DNA from: Arenicola marina
Taxonomy: Eukaryota > Annelida > Polychaeta > Arenicolidae
Length of the DNA: 64,000 bases
Direction: 5' to 3'
Assembly (NCBI GenBank): GCA_964019135.1
Contig: OZ025260.1
Coordinates: 23,802,254 to 23,866,253, forward strand
Part shown: positions 1 to 16,200 of the stretch, piece after piece
Position numbering within the stretch: the first letter of the stretch is position 1
How the letters are laid out: every line of letters begins with the position of its first letter
Notes under the pieces: generated by a model
Told to the model about the DNA's origin: nothing
The model's input: only the letters and a program-made list of their open reading frames with translations
The model's database searches: none
Made by a program: the position numbers and the translations under genes

Positions 1-1149
1 TTGCTACCACTCAACCAGGCCTAGGCTACATCAACTGGTCTGATCACCTGCTATTCACTGGCCTGGCTCTTTATAGCTTATCCAGTGTTGTCTTGTATTT
101 GGGTCTTTAATTTATAGATCTATGGCATTATAAGGTAGAGCCTGGTTTAAACATTAGACCAGGGATTGCAAATTGAGGGTTACTTGTACAGGCCTGTATG
201 AAAAAATCAAGTGACTATTATAAATTTGTATGGCACATAGTCACTGTGATCTAATTTGATCAAGGTTGAGTCTCAGTTAGGCATGGCTCTATGTCACATT
301 ATTGGTGTCATGCAATAACTATCTCATATAGGACTAAGTTAGATGGTGTAGAGAGCGATTGTTTAAATCAATATCATTAAAAATTTGGTCTGTCAATTGC
401 TTAATGTATCTTTTCAAGTCAGCGTAATAGTCAGGAGATGGGATATATTTCTTTACATATCTTGTATTTCTCTATGACCATATTTGTGACCTGGCCATCT
501 TGAATATCCTGCCTTCACATCTTCCCTGACCATCATTGATTTTTAATGATATCCGTGATATCTCTCCTTTCCTATTCCTAGCTTAGAAAAAAATAAAATA
601 GGTCTACTCCCAAGTTGGATATCTTGCATACCTATGATTTAGTAGCTGCCACAGATGTTAGTGTTGCTGCAATATTTGCACCCAGTTTAAAGTTTCCAAC
701 ATGACAGTTAGATCAGATATCTTATCATATCACTGACTAATGCTTGCCCCCCCCCCCCTCCCATGTACTGTAGCCAATTTGACTGATCTTGATGACTGTA
801 AACTGCCTATTTGAAGCCGCATACATAATAGAAGCTGCACCCCAACTTTGGCCGCAAACTCAGGTTGGCAGGCACCCAGAACCATTTCCGGAAAACTACA
901 TATTATAAGCCGCACCCGGACTTTGGCCTTTGGACCCCCCTTGCACCCCCCCCCCCCTGTATCCCTGCTTAATCCCATCCCACCAACCAAACAAATTATA
1001 ATTGTTTATCTCCCAATTGGTTGACTTGTATGACGTTATGATGCAATGCATTATTTTGGCAACACCGGTAATTTTTGTATTACTCCCCTTCCAAATTATG
1101 AAAAAAATATAGCCAGTTTCACAAATGAGATTAAACAAAAAGTAGCTAG
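1..1149. other. No gene seen; low-complexity non-coding stretch
   Basis: No supported coding exon. It contains poly-C runs near 749-760 and 942-957 and AT-rich sequence, and possibly part of the LINE 3' untranslated region at its right end. The matching stretch in copy B is 33526-34685, with a 7-bp insertion near 34083. Confidence 0.6.
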
Positions 1150-1202
1150 CCAATGCAAGAAGGACCAGCCAGGTCTCCTTAGAAAGAATTGAAGTTTCTA
1201 AT

Positions 1203-4200
1203 TTATATAAACCTTTTGATTTGTTTTATCACTGCTGGAAGGTCTAAACCTTTATTTTTACATTGTGCCGCAAATATATACTTTTTAACCATTATACACA
1301 TGTGGTCTACCAATAAATGTTCCTGTTCCGTTATGCCCAGACGAACGTTCATCTTATTAATAAGCTTCGAAATGTCAATACATGGTCGGAGGTAAGTAAT
1401 ATAAGCCTCCCACAAGTGCTGTACAACTGGACAATCCCAAAATAAATGCTCTATCGTTTCTGTTTCTATTTGACAAAATTCGCTTTCCTTGATGCCACAC
1501 ATTTCAAATATTTATTTGTTGCAGTGATTCTTTGCAATATCTTATATTGGAAGCTCCGGCACTTATTCTCAGTAGTAGACTTAAATGGTTGAGAAAAGAT
1601 ATCTATCCATTTGTTGTCATCTATTGTAGTTCCTAGGTTTTTTTCCCATCGTATCTTCTTGCTTGCTACTAAGCTTGTATCTTTTATCATTTTCCAATAA
1701 ACCAAATCGCAGCATCTCTCTGCCCGTGTGACCTCAGACAAAACTGGGTCCGTTCGATCACTTGGTGGATTATTTATGTTTACAGCTTTGCCAAACCACA
1801 TGTGAAGTACTTCATTTCTCAAGCAGAGGTTGTCTAAGAAATTAATTTCCACCCTATATTTTTCTATAAAACACCTATGTGATAGTGGGGAACCGTCCTT
1901 ATCCAATAAATCCATGACCAACCGGAAGTTATTTGCAATCAGCTGTGTTTTATATTTCTTAACATTAAGATTTTTTTGATATCTGGCATTCCAAAAAGTA
2001 TAATATATTTCTGTTCCCACCGCGTAACTTATGTCTCTATATATACCCCATGCTACAAGGACTTCTTTCCAAAACGCATTTGTGACACCCCTCACCTGCC
2101 AGAAGATGGATTTTGGATCTAGACTCCAAACTAGGGACGTATCTCTTTCCATTAGAATACATTTCGCCACATGTTGCCAGCTCCCTTCGGTTGTTTCAAG
2201 ACGTTTTATCCACGACACTCGCAGTGAGTGTATTAACGTTGTTAGGAGTGTCAATTTTAGCCCACCGTCTTCGTATTTTGGGGCTAGCAAGCATCTGGAG
2301 ATCTTTGATTTTTTCCCATCCCACAAAAAATCATCTATAGTATGCTGCATTCTCTCTATTATTATCTTTTCAGATGGTATAATTGACAAAATATGGATGA
2401 TTTGGGGGATAACCAATGTTTTTATAACAGTTACTTTTCCCAGTATCGATAGATTTCTCGATCTGTAACTTCTTACTATTTTCTTCATTTCCAAAACCTT
2501 ACTATCAACATTGTTTTCCAGCCCCTTTACCATTTCTGTGTCGAAAACTATACCCAGTAATTTAAACCTCTTGATCCATTGTATCGGGTAACCCTGGCAT
2601 AATCTAGTTTCCGAATTCTTTTTGGACCCAAGCCACACTGCCTGCGTCTTATCCATATTTATTCTTAAACCAGAACACAAATAGAATAGTCTAAAGATCT
2701 TCAACGCCGCTGTTATCGATCTTTCATCATCCTTAAGTAGCAGAAAAGTATCATCTGCATATTGATCAAGCAGTATGCTCTTGTTCTCTATTTGAATACC
2801 TTTGACATCTCGACTCCTTTTTAGCGCTTGAGCAAGTGGCTCTATGGCAAGGATAAATATGTATGGGGACAAGGGGTCGCCCTGTCGGCAGCCTCTTCCC
2901 AATTTAATGAATCTGGAAAAATTGCCATTATTGATCACACCACTTTCGGCATCTTTATAAAGTAATTGGAACAAGTTCACGAATTCATTTCCGAAATTAT
3001 AAGCTCGTAGAGTTTTATTAATGTATTCCCAATCAACCGTATCGAATGCCTTTTCGAAATCTATCAATAAAAGTAAACCTGCGCCAGTTTTTTATGAGAT
3101 CCCTTAGTTTTCCTGGCTTCGGTATACAAGTAATGATTCCCTGGCGCTGTGTTGTGGACAAGAGCTTCTCATTTATGCCATACTGCAAGCTCCTGGTCAG
3201 GTAATGGCCCATATCATTCCATTTTTTTTTAAATTCACATGGGGAAACTATCCGATCCCGGCGATTTACCGTTTTTCATAGTTAACAGAGCCTGTTTAAT
3301 TTCTTCCACTGTCACAACACTTTCGCAAAATAACCTTTCTGATTCTTAAAGTTGCATGTCGAGTTCTGTCCCGCCAAAACTAAGCCTAGGCGAAATTTAT
3401 ATCAAAATTTGCAGAAAACTCGATTGTTTCATTCTATAAATTCAGAAACCTGATAAACATCGCCGTTTCGGCTGTGATGTGGCAAACGTGTCTATCCCGG
3501 GACACCACAGAACTCGGTCGCGGCACTGCTACTTATACCAAAGCATCGCGAAGCACACAAACTGATGACGTTTACCACTAAAATGAAAACTTGTGGTAAA
3601 TTGATATCACGGACAAGGCTAAGAGGCACTATTTGGCAGTCTGGTATGGGTGGAGTATAGATAAAAGAAGTCTTAATTGATTCAAGGACTGATTTTTACA
3701 TGTATATTGACCTCATTAGTTTTGGCGGGAAAGAGCTCGACATGCAACTTTAAATTTTGGTGACATTTTCCTCGGATAAAAATACTGCAGTGTCTGTATT
3801 CCACTGTGTTTTACCAGTGGCATATAAGTTCTTGTAAAAGTTATATTGTTTATCTAGTATGTCTTTGGCCTTTCTAATTTCACGACCTTCTATCTGTAAC
3901 TTGGTTATGAGTTTACTAGTATAGTTTCGCTTTTCTAACTGACAAAAATATTTACTAGGCTTTTCGCCATCTTCATACAAAGTTATCCTCGCTCTCACTA
4001 TCACACCCTTTAGTCTGTCATTTCTTATGGCGTAAAGTTGGTCTTTCTTTTCGTTTAACATATTGTCTCTGTCGCCTTCTTCTTTATCCATTTCTATCTC
4101 CATTTGACGTATTTCATTCTCTAGCTTTGATCCTCTTTCTTTCATTAGACGTTTCTTATATGACCCATACGATATGGTTTTGCCTCTTATTTTCATCTTC

Positions 4201-5128
4201 AAAACGTCCAAAAACAATGAGTCATTAACCGTTAGCTTGATATCGTGATCTTCTAAAATTTCTCCGGGCTGGGCATATTGCTCAACCACTTGTCTTATTG
4301 TCCCCTTTACCATTTCGACATAGTTTTTATTCTTCAGGAGGGAGACATTTAATTTCCAAAAGCCTCTTCCCCTTTTTTCTGCAGAGTCGTTGATCGCAAA
4401 CCTAATTAGCGAGTGGTCCGATCTGTATTTTATGTTTATATCTATATCCACCATATTGCCAGTAGATCTGGGGTTACCAGAAAGAAATCTAACCTTGCAT
4501 ATTTTTTGGGTCTGCCCCCACTCTTCCAAGTAAAACGTCTGGCGCTATGATTTTGTGATCTCTACGGATCAACCAAGTCAAATTCCTCACACATAGAATT
4601 TACAACTTTGCTAGCTTTTACATTGTTTTGTCTGGAGTATCCCTTCGTGTCCAATTCAAAATTCTGAACAAGATTCCAGTCACCACATAGTAGTATAGAC
4701 ACATTTTGTAATTGTTTGATCCGATTTGATATGTGCTCAAAAAAAGCAGGGGTGTCTGTATTTGGCCCATATACCGATACCACTGTTATCGATTGACCCA
4801 TCAAATCTAAATCAATGGCGACATAGTTTCCTTCCGTATCAGTTATCACTTCCTTAACATTAAACTCAAAATTGTTATTGAACAATATGGCCGTCCCCCT
4901 AGCATTGCTTTTATATGAACTGAAAAACGCTTTATACCCCCACTCTCTTTCAAATTGAGCAATATTACCTTTTGCACAGTGGACTTCCTGCAAGCAGTAT
5001 ATTGAACATTGTTTTTCTTTTAGCCAATTGAAAATATCTGCACGTTTGCTTTTGTCAATTAAACCTCTAACATTCATGCTGGCAAAAGTAATGCTACCTG
5101 CCATGTATAATAATGGTGATGCAAACAA
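1203..5128 (-). pseudogene. LINE ORF2 (endonuclease-reverse transcriptase), broken
   Basis: Four open fragments make up this ORF2. 5128-4562 (188 codons) is the N-terminal endonuclease. 4529-3750 (259 codons) has the endonuclease C-terminus with SDH at residues 37-39 and then a coiled-coil-like charged linker. 3067-1466 (533 codons, opening without ATG) is the RT from FEKAFDTVDW onward, with the catalytic YADD. 1502-1203 has a C-x7-C, H-x4-C zinc-like motif near its start. Between 3067 and 3345 the sequence still encodes LTMKNGKSPGSD and CIPKPGKL, but jumps from KNWR to the FEKAF region, so roughly the RT motif 0-1 segment is deleted. Breaks also lie near 4530-4561 and 1466-1502. Confidence 0.85.
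3346..3753. mobile_element. TTAA-flanked MITE inserted in the LINE, copy A
   Basis: A 400-bp non-coding element (3350-3749) between two TTAA tetranucleotides. Its ends are inverted repeats of about 35 bp: AGTTGCATGTCGAG on the left and CTCGACATGCAACT on the right, followed inward by CCCGCCAAAACTAA and its complement. A TTAA target duplication is typical of piggyBac and Kolobok superfamilies; the terminal bases do not decide between them. LINE coding sequence resumes in the same frame on either side apart from a TAA at the target site. Confidence 0.85.
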
Positions 5129-5235
5129 TGATCTAAACCGATGAAATTACAAAACACCATTTCATTATCTCATATGATAACTGATACACCCGATATATAT
5201 ATGTTTTTTGGCAAAATGACATAAACTTGATTTTA

Positions 5236-5997
5236 TCAGAGAGAGTTTTTCCTTACAACCGGGGGTGGTGTCCTGAGCCTGATGTGGGTTTGTCTCCAAG
5301 TCTGTCTTCGGGGTGTGTCCTTTACCTCTGCAGATGTCTGACGTTGTTGTTTCGACGGGGGGGACGGTTCGCCTCTATTTGCTACTGTTTCTTGTGGGCT
5401 CCTCCTTCTCTTAGGCGTTGCCTGCCGGGGAATCCCCTGTGGTCTGTTTGGAGTGTGGACCCCCCTGGGACCCTCCGCGGCTCCACGCCCGGCGCTACCG
5501 TCCATCTGGGCATCCCAGTGTGTGGGGTCCCGTGCATGGGTTTCCCCAGCCGCTGGTGGAGGGGGCCCTCTGCTGTCGATGAGGGGGGTTCCGCCGCATG
5601 GGTTTCCCCAGACGCTGGTGGAGGGGGGCCCTCTGCTGTCGGCGATGGGAGGTCCGCCGCCTGGGTTTCCCTAGACGCTGGTGGAGGGGGGCCATCTACT
5701 GGCGGTGGAGGGGGGTCCCGCGCAGGAGTCTCCGCAGCCGCTGCTGGGGGGAGGCCCTCTGCTGTCGGTGGAGGGGGGTACCGCGCAGGGGTCTCCCCAG
5801 CCGCCGCTGGAGGGAGGCCCTCTGCTGTCGGTGGAGGGGGGTCCCGCGCAGGGGTCTCCCCAGCCGCCGCTGGAGGGAGGCCCTCTGCTGTCGGTGGAGG
5901 GGCTTGTTTGTGATGTTAAAGCAATCAACAACTTGGCTTGAGCCATTGTTTTTCCATTAAAGGTACCAGAACTTACAGAAGCTGACATGACAAGCAT
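5236..5997 (-). pseudogene. LINE ORF1 remnant, proline-rich repeats and basic tail
   Basis: Just upstream of ORF2 on the minus strand lie two open stretches in the same frame, 5997-5671 (108 codons) and 5505-5236 (89 codons). The first carries tandem copies of a proline/serine/glycine-rich unit with PPSTDSRGPPSSGGWGDP. The second ends in a strongly basic, arginine/lysine-rich tail. Position next to ORF2 and shared orientation make ORF1 of the LINE the best explanation; no zinc knuckle or RRM is visible, so this is a positional inference. The open plus-strand frames across the same bases are consequences of the GC-rich repeat. Confidence 0.5.
5512..5905. repeat. 63-bp GC-rich minisatellite inside LINE ORF1 remnant
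   Basis: About six imperfect units of 63 bp (21 codons). The last units begin with GTCGGTGGAGGGGGG at about 5764, 5827 and 5890. Because the period is a multiple of three, all frames stay open, which produces spurious ORFs on both strands. It is CpG-rich and lies about 0.6 kb upstream of the esterase start. Copy B has the same array at about 39048-39441. Confidence 0.85.
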
Positions 5998-6514
5998 ATG
6001 GCACTAGAGAAGTTTTGCAAACAAGTACCGATACTTTCTGTAGGATGTTTTCATATTTTCAGACTATTATGGCACATATTATTAATGTTCTCAACGATTA
6101 GATCTAAACATCCTAAATATCAATATTTTTAGACTATAGCTGTTGTTGTAAGAATACAAAACCTTTGAGTTGTCCAACATCACTGTACGAACTGTAAAAC
6201 CAGGAATACTGGTATGAATGGAGTGATATCCTAATTATGGCGATGTGGTAGCTGAGCTGCAAAGTAGTGCATTATTGGTTCTGAGCAGTCAGTGTTTTTC
6301 TATTGATGTAAGTAGGATATTTCAGTACATGTATTACGTCAGAAAGTTCCTACTAAAATGTGGCATCCACAGGTCTGTGTTAATTCCCATGTGATTCCCC
6401 CCTCTCTGGTGTCTGATATTTAATCAATGGGATTTAGGGCGTTAATTCTTTAGGTCTGTCATAATAGAAAAAAATTACGTACATGAATTATGGATATTTA
6501 TTTACGCCGAAGCC
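5998..6514. other. Upstream region of esterase gene, copy A
   Basis: About 0.5 kb between the LINE and the first esterase exon, AT-rich, with no recognised gene, CpG island or clear TATA box at a fitting distance. The esterase promoter is presumably here or in the GC-rich LINE end to the left; the sequence does not decide. The copy B equivalent is 39534-40049. Confidence 0.4.
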
Positions 6515-12313
<5,799 letters not shown>

Positions 12314-13049
12314 GCCGCAACTCCTGCTATAGCACGGTGAAAAGTATCGATATATTTGTCAGGAACCAATTTTTAATTAATCTATATGAATTTTGTTTCT
12401 CGATAATTGTATTAAATTAAACAGATCTGTGCTTATATTTATATCTGATTTGTATGGTTAATTATTTGCATCAAAGTATTTATCGAGGCTAAATTATGTT
12501 ATTCATGCAGGTTTGTCATAAAGGATACACGAAAAGTAGTTCATTATGCCTGGAGTTTGCGTGAGCCTGTGGCGTTGAGTGCATCCTGGGTAGCTTGTTA
12601 CGTCGGTCGTCGCATTATGAATCATTGCAAAAGTGTTGATTGAAAGGCCTGTAATGATTGACATCAATTCCATTTATATCATACAACCCTGTTGAGATTC
12701 GTGACCGCGTTTGAAGGCCGTGGTAAAGCAACGCTTCGAAATGAGATCTTCCAAGGTTTTTTTTTCCTGGGACGGATCATCTACAGATCACTGTGCCAAT
12801 CCTTGTTCAAATGGTGCAATGATTGATCTATAATATTTTATAACTATTAGTTCATTCGTATTTTACATTGTTAATGTATCTTCAGCATTAAAATATCATA
12901 CTGAAAATTGCATTGGTTTGAGTGTTACTTTTTAAACAGGAGCTCTGCTATGTTTGAGACATTGTTTCAAAGGCGATTGGGAAGCATAACCGAACTGTTG
13001 ACCCTTGACCGTCACTAGAACCCGTGTTTCTGAGCAACGTTGATGGGCC
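12314..13049. other. 3' flank of esterase gene, no gene seen, copy A
   Basis: AT-rich sequence after the esterase stop codon; AAATTAAA-type poly-A candidates occur near 12410 but no single signal stands out. No coding exon or repeat was recognised before the tRNA-like segment at 13050. Copy B equivalent: 45852-46587. Confidence 0.5.
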
Positions 13050-13130
13050 GGCCCGGTAGCTCAGTGGGCTAGCGCTCGCATTGAGTGCACTAGCCACCTG
13101 AGAGCCTAACGGCACGTGGATCGGTAGAGC
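13050..13130 (+). repeat. tRNA-like A-box segment beside the satellite, copy A
   Basis: Contains GGTAGCTCAGTGGGCTAGCG, in which TAGCTCAGTGGG fits the Pol III A-box consensus TRGCNNAGYNGG at every position. No convincing B box follows, so it is not an intact tRNA gene; it resembles the head of a tRNA-derived SINE. It lies about 240 bp before the 41-bp satellite, whose unit matches the 20-mer at 17 of 20 positions. Confidence 0.6.
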
Positions 13131-13293
13131 GCGCCATGCTGTGACCAGGTCTGTGTGGTAGCAGGATAAAGATCTCCTGTCCTTTTCGTAAAGAGTAGGT
13201 TACCCCCGGGAACATGGCACCACTCTCCCTTCCTTCTCACATTGATGGAATAGCATGGACACGGGGTGGTCTCCAGAGCGTGCGCCCAGCAGG

Positions 13294-16200
13294 GGCCGCA
13301 GTGGTAGCGCACTCGGCTAGCGGGCACCCTTCCTTGCCGCAGTGGTAGCGCACTCGGCTAGCGGGCACCCTTCCTTGCCGCAGTGGTAGCGCACTCGGCT
13401 AGCTGGCACCCTTCGTGGCCGCAGTGGTAGCGCACTCGGCTAGCGGGTCACCTTCGTGGCCGCAGTGGTAGCGCACTCGGCTAGCGGGCACCCTTCGTGG
13501 CCGCAGTGGTAGCGCACTCGGCTAGCGGGTCCCCTTCGTGGCCGCAGTGGTAGTGCACTCGGCTAGCGGGTCCCCTTCGTGGCCGCAGTGGTAGCGCACT
13601 CGGCTAGCGGGCACCCTTCGTGGCCGCAGTGGTAGTGCACTCGGCTAGCGGGTCACCTTCGTGGCCGCAGTGGTAGCGCACTCGGCTAGCGGGCACCCTT
13701 CGTGGCCGCAGTGGTAGTGCACTCGGCTAGCGGGTCACCTTCGTGGCCGCAGTGGTAGCGCACTCGGCTAGCGGGCACCCTTCGTGGCCGCAGTGGTAGT
13801 ACACTCGGCTAGCGGGCACCCTTCGTGGCCGCAGTGGTAGCGCACTCGGCTAGCGGGCACCCTTCCTTGCCGCAGTGGTAGCGCACTCGGCTAGCGGGCA
13901 CCCTTCCTTGCCGCAGTGGTAGCGCACTCGGCTAGCGGGCACCCTTCGTGGCCGCAGTGGTAGCGCACTCGGCTAGCGGGCACCCTTCCTTGCCGCAGTG
14001 GTAGTGCACTCGGCTAGCGGGCACCCTTCGTGGCCGCAGTGGTAGTGCACTCGGCTAGCGGGGACCCTTCGTGGCCGCAGTGGTAGTGCACTCGGCTAGC
14101 GGGCACCCTTCGTGGCCGCAGTGGTAGCGCACTCGGCTAGCGGGCACCCTTCGTGGCCGCAGTGGTAGTGCACTCGGCTAGCGGGTCCCCTTCGTGGCCG
14201 CAGTGGTAGCGCACTCGGCTAGCGGGCACCCTTCGTGGCCGCAGTGGTAGCGCACTCGGCTAGCGGGTCACCTTCGTGGCCGCAGTGGTAGCGCACTCGG
14301 CTAGCGGGTCCCCTTCGTGGCCGCAGTGGTAGCGCACTCGGCTAGCGGGCACCCTTCGTGGCCGCAGTGGTAGCGCACTCGGCTAGCGGGCACCCTTCGT
14401 GGCCGCAGTGGTAGCGCACTCGGCTAGCGGGCACCCTTCGTGGCCGCAGTGGTAGTGCACTCGGCTAGCGGGTCCCCTTCGTGGCCGCAGTGGTAGTGCA
14501 CTCGGCTAGCGGGCACCCTTCGTGGCCGCAGTGGTAGTGCACTCGGCTAGCGGGTCACCTTCGTGGCCGCAGTGGTAGCGCACTCGGCTAGCGGGCACCC
14601 TTCGTGGCCGCAGTGGTAGCGCACTCGGCTAGCGGGTCCCCTTCGTGGCCGCAGTGGTAGCGCACTCGGCTAGCGGGCACCCTTCGTGGCCGCAGTGGTA
14701 GCGCACTCGGCTAGCGGGCACCCTTCGTGGCCGCAGTGGTAGCGCACTCGGCTAGCGGGCACCCTTCGTGGCCGCAGTGGTAGTGCACTCGGCTAGCGGG
14801 CACCCTTCGTGGCCGCAGTGGTAGCGCACTCGGCTAGCGGGCACCCTTCGTGGCCGCAGTGGTAGCGCACTCGGCTAGCGGGTCCCCTTCGTGGCCGCAG
14901 TGGTAGCGCACTCGGCTAGCGGGCACCCTTCGTGGCCGCAGTGGTAGCGCACTCGGCTAGCGGGCACCCTTCGTGGCCGCAGTGGTAGCGCACTCGGCTA
15001 GCGGGCACCCTTCGTGGCCGCAGTGGTAGCGCACTCGGCTAGCGGGCACCCTTCGTGGCCGCAGTGGTAGCGCACTCGGCTAGCGGGCACCCTTCGTGGC
15101 CGCAGTGGTAGCGCACTCGGCTAGCGGGTCCCCTTCGTGGCCGCAGTGGTAGCGCACTCGGCTAGCGGGCACCCTTCGTGGCCGCAGTGGTAGCGCACTC
15201 GGCTAGCTGGCACCCTTCGTGGCCGCAGTGGTAGCGCACTCGGCTAGCGGGCACCCTTCGTGGCCGCAGTGGTAGCGCACTCGGCTAGCGGGCACCCTTC
15301 GTGGCCGCAGTGGTAGTGCACTCGGCTAGCTGGCACCCTTCGTGGCCGCAGTGGTAGCGCACTCGCCTAGCGGGCACCCTTCCTTGCCGCAGTGGTAGCG
15401 CACTCGGCTAGCGGGTCCCCTTCGTGGCCGCAGTGGTAGTGCACTCGGCTAGCGGGGACCCTTCGTGGCCGCAGTGGTAGCGCACTCGGCTAGCGGGTCA
15501 CCTTCGTGGCCGCAGTGGTAGCGCACTCGGCTAGCGGGTCCCCTTCGTGGCCGCAGTGGTAGCGCACTCGGCTAGCGGGCACCCTTCGTGGCCGCAGTGG
15601 TAGCGCACTCGGCTAGCGGGCACCCTTCGTGGCCGCAGTGGTAGCGCACTCGGCTAGCGGGTCCCCTTCGTGGCCGCAGTGGTAGTGCACTCGGCTAGCG
15701 GGGACCCTTCGTGGCCGCAGTGGTAGCGCACTCGGCTAGCGGGTCACCTTCGTGGCCGCAGTGGTAGCGCACTCGGCTAGCGGGCACCCTTCGTGGCCGC
15801 AGTGGTAGCGCACTCGGCTAGCGGGTCCCCTTCGTGGCCGCAGTGGTAGCGCACTCGGCTAGCGGGTCACCTTCGTGGCCGCAGTGGTAGCGCACTCGGC
15901 TAGCGGGCACCCTTCGTGGCCGCAGTGGTAGCGCACTCGGCTAGCGGGTCCCCTTCGTGGCCGCAGTGGTAGCGCACTCGGCTAGCGGGTCACCTTCGTG
16001 GCCGCAGTGGTAGCGCACTCGGCTAGCGGGTCCCCTTCGTGGCCGCAGTGGTAGCGCACTCGGCTAGCGGGTCCCCTTCGTGGCCGCAGTGGTAGCGCAC
16101 TCGGCTAGCGGGCACCCTTCGTGGCCGCAGTGGTAGCGCACTCGGCTAGCGGGCACCCTTCGTGGCCGCAGTGGTAGCGCACTCGGCTAGCGGGTCCCCT

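Larger units (their letters stand above)
1150..5997 (-). mobile_element. Tx1/L1-type LINE, dead, copy A
   Basis: A non-LTR retrotransposon on the minus strand. From right to left it shows a proline-rich ORF1 remnant (5997-5236), then ORF2 with an apurinic-type endonuclease (5128 to about 3754), a reverse transcriptase (about 3345-1466) and a C-terminal cysteine/histidine motif (1502-1203). The endonuclease has NVRGL, CLQEVH, YGPN, GDWN and SDH motifs, and the RT has FDTVDW, GCRQGDPLSP and QYADD, all as in L1/Tx1 elements. It is inactive: frames are broken between fragments, part of the early RT is deleted, and a MITE sits at 3346-3753. The same lesions occur in copy B, so it was dead before the duplication. 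Both ends are approximate; no poly-A tail or target duplication was recognised. Confidence 0.85.

Noticed and set aside
2031-2468. 145-codon plus-strand ORF
   Set aside because: Antisense shadow of the LINE reverse-transcriptase frame; the same in copy B at 35567-36004.
5227-5913. 228-codon plus-strand ORF rich in Gly/Val/Ala
   Set aside because: Produced by the 63-bp (21-codon) minisatellite, which keeps every frame open. The minus strand fits LINE ORF1.
13050-13130. Intact tRNA gene
   Set aside because: Perfect A-box, but no B-box, acceptor-stem pairing or terminator at the right distance.
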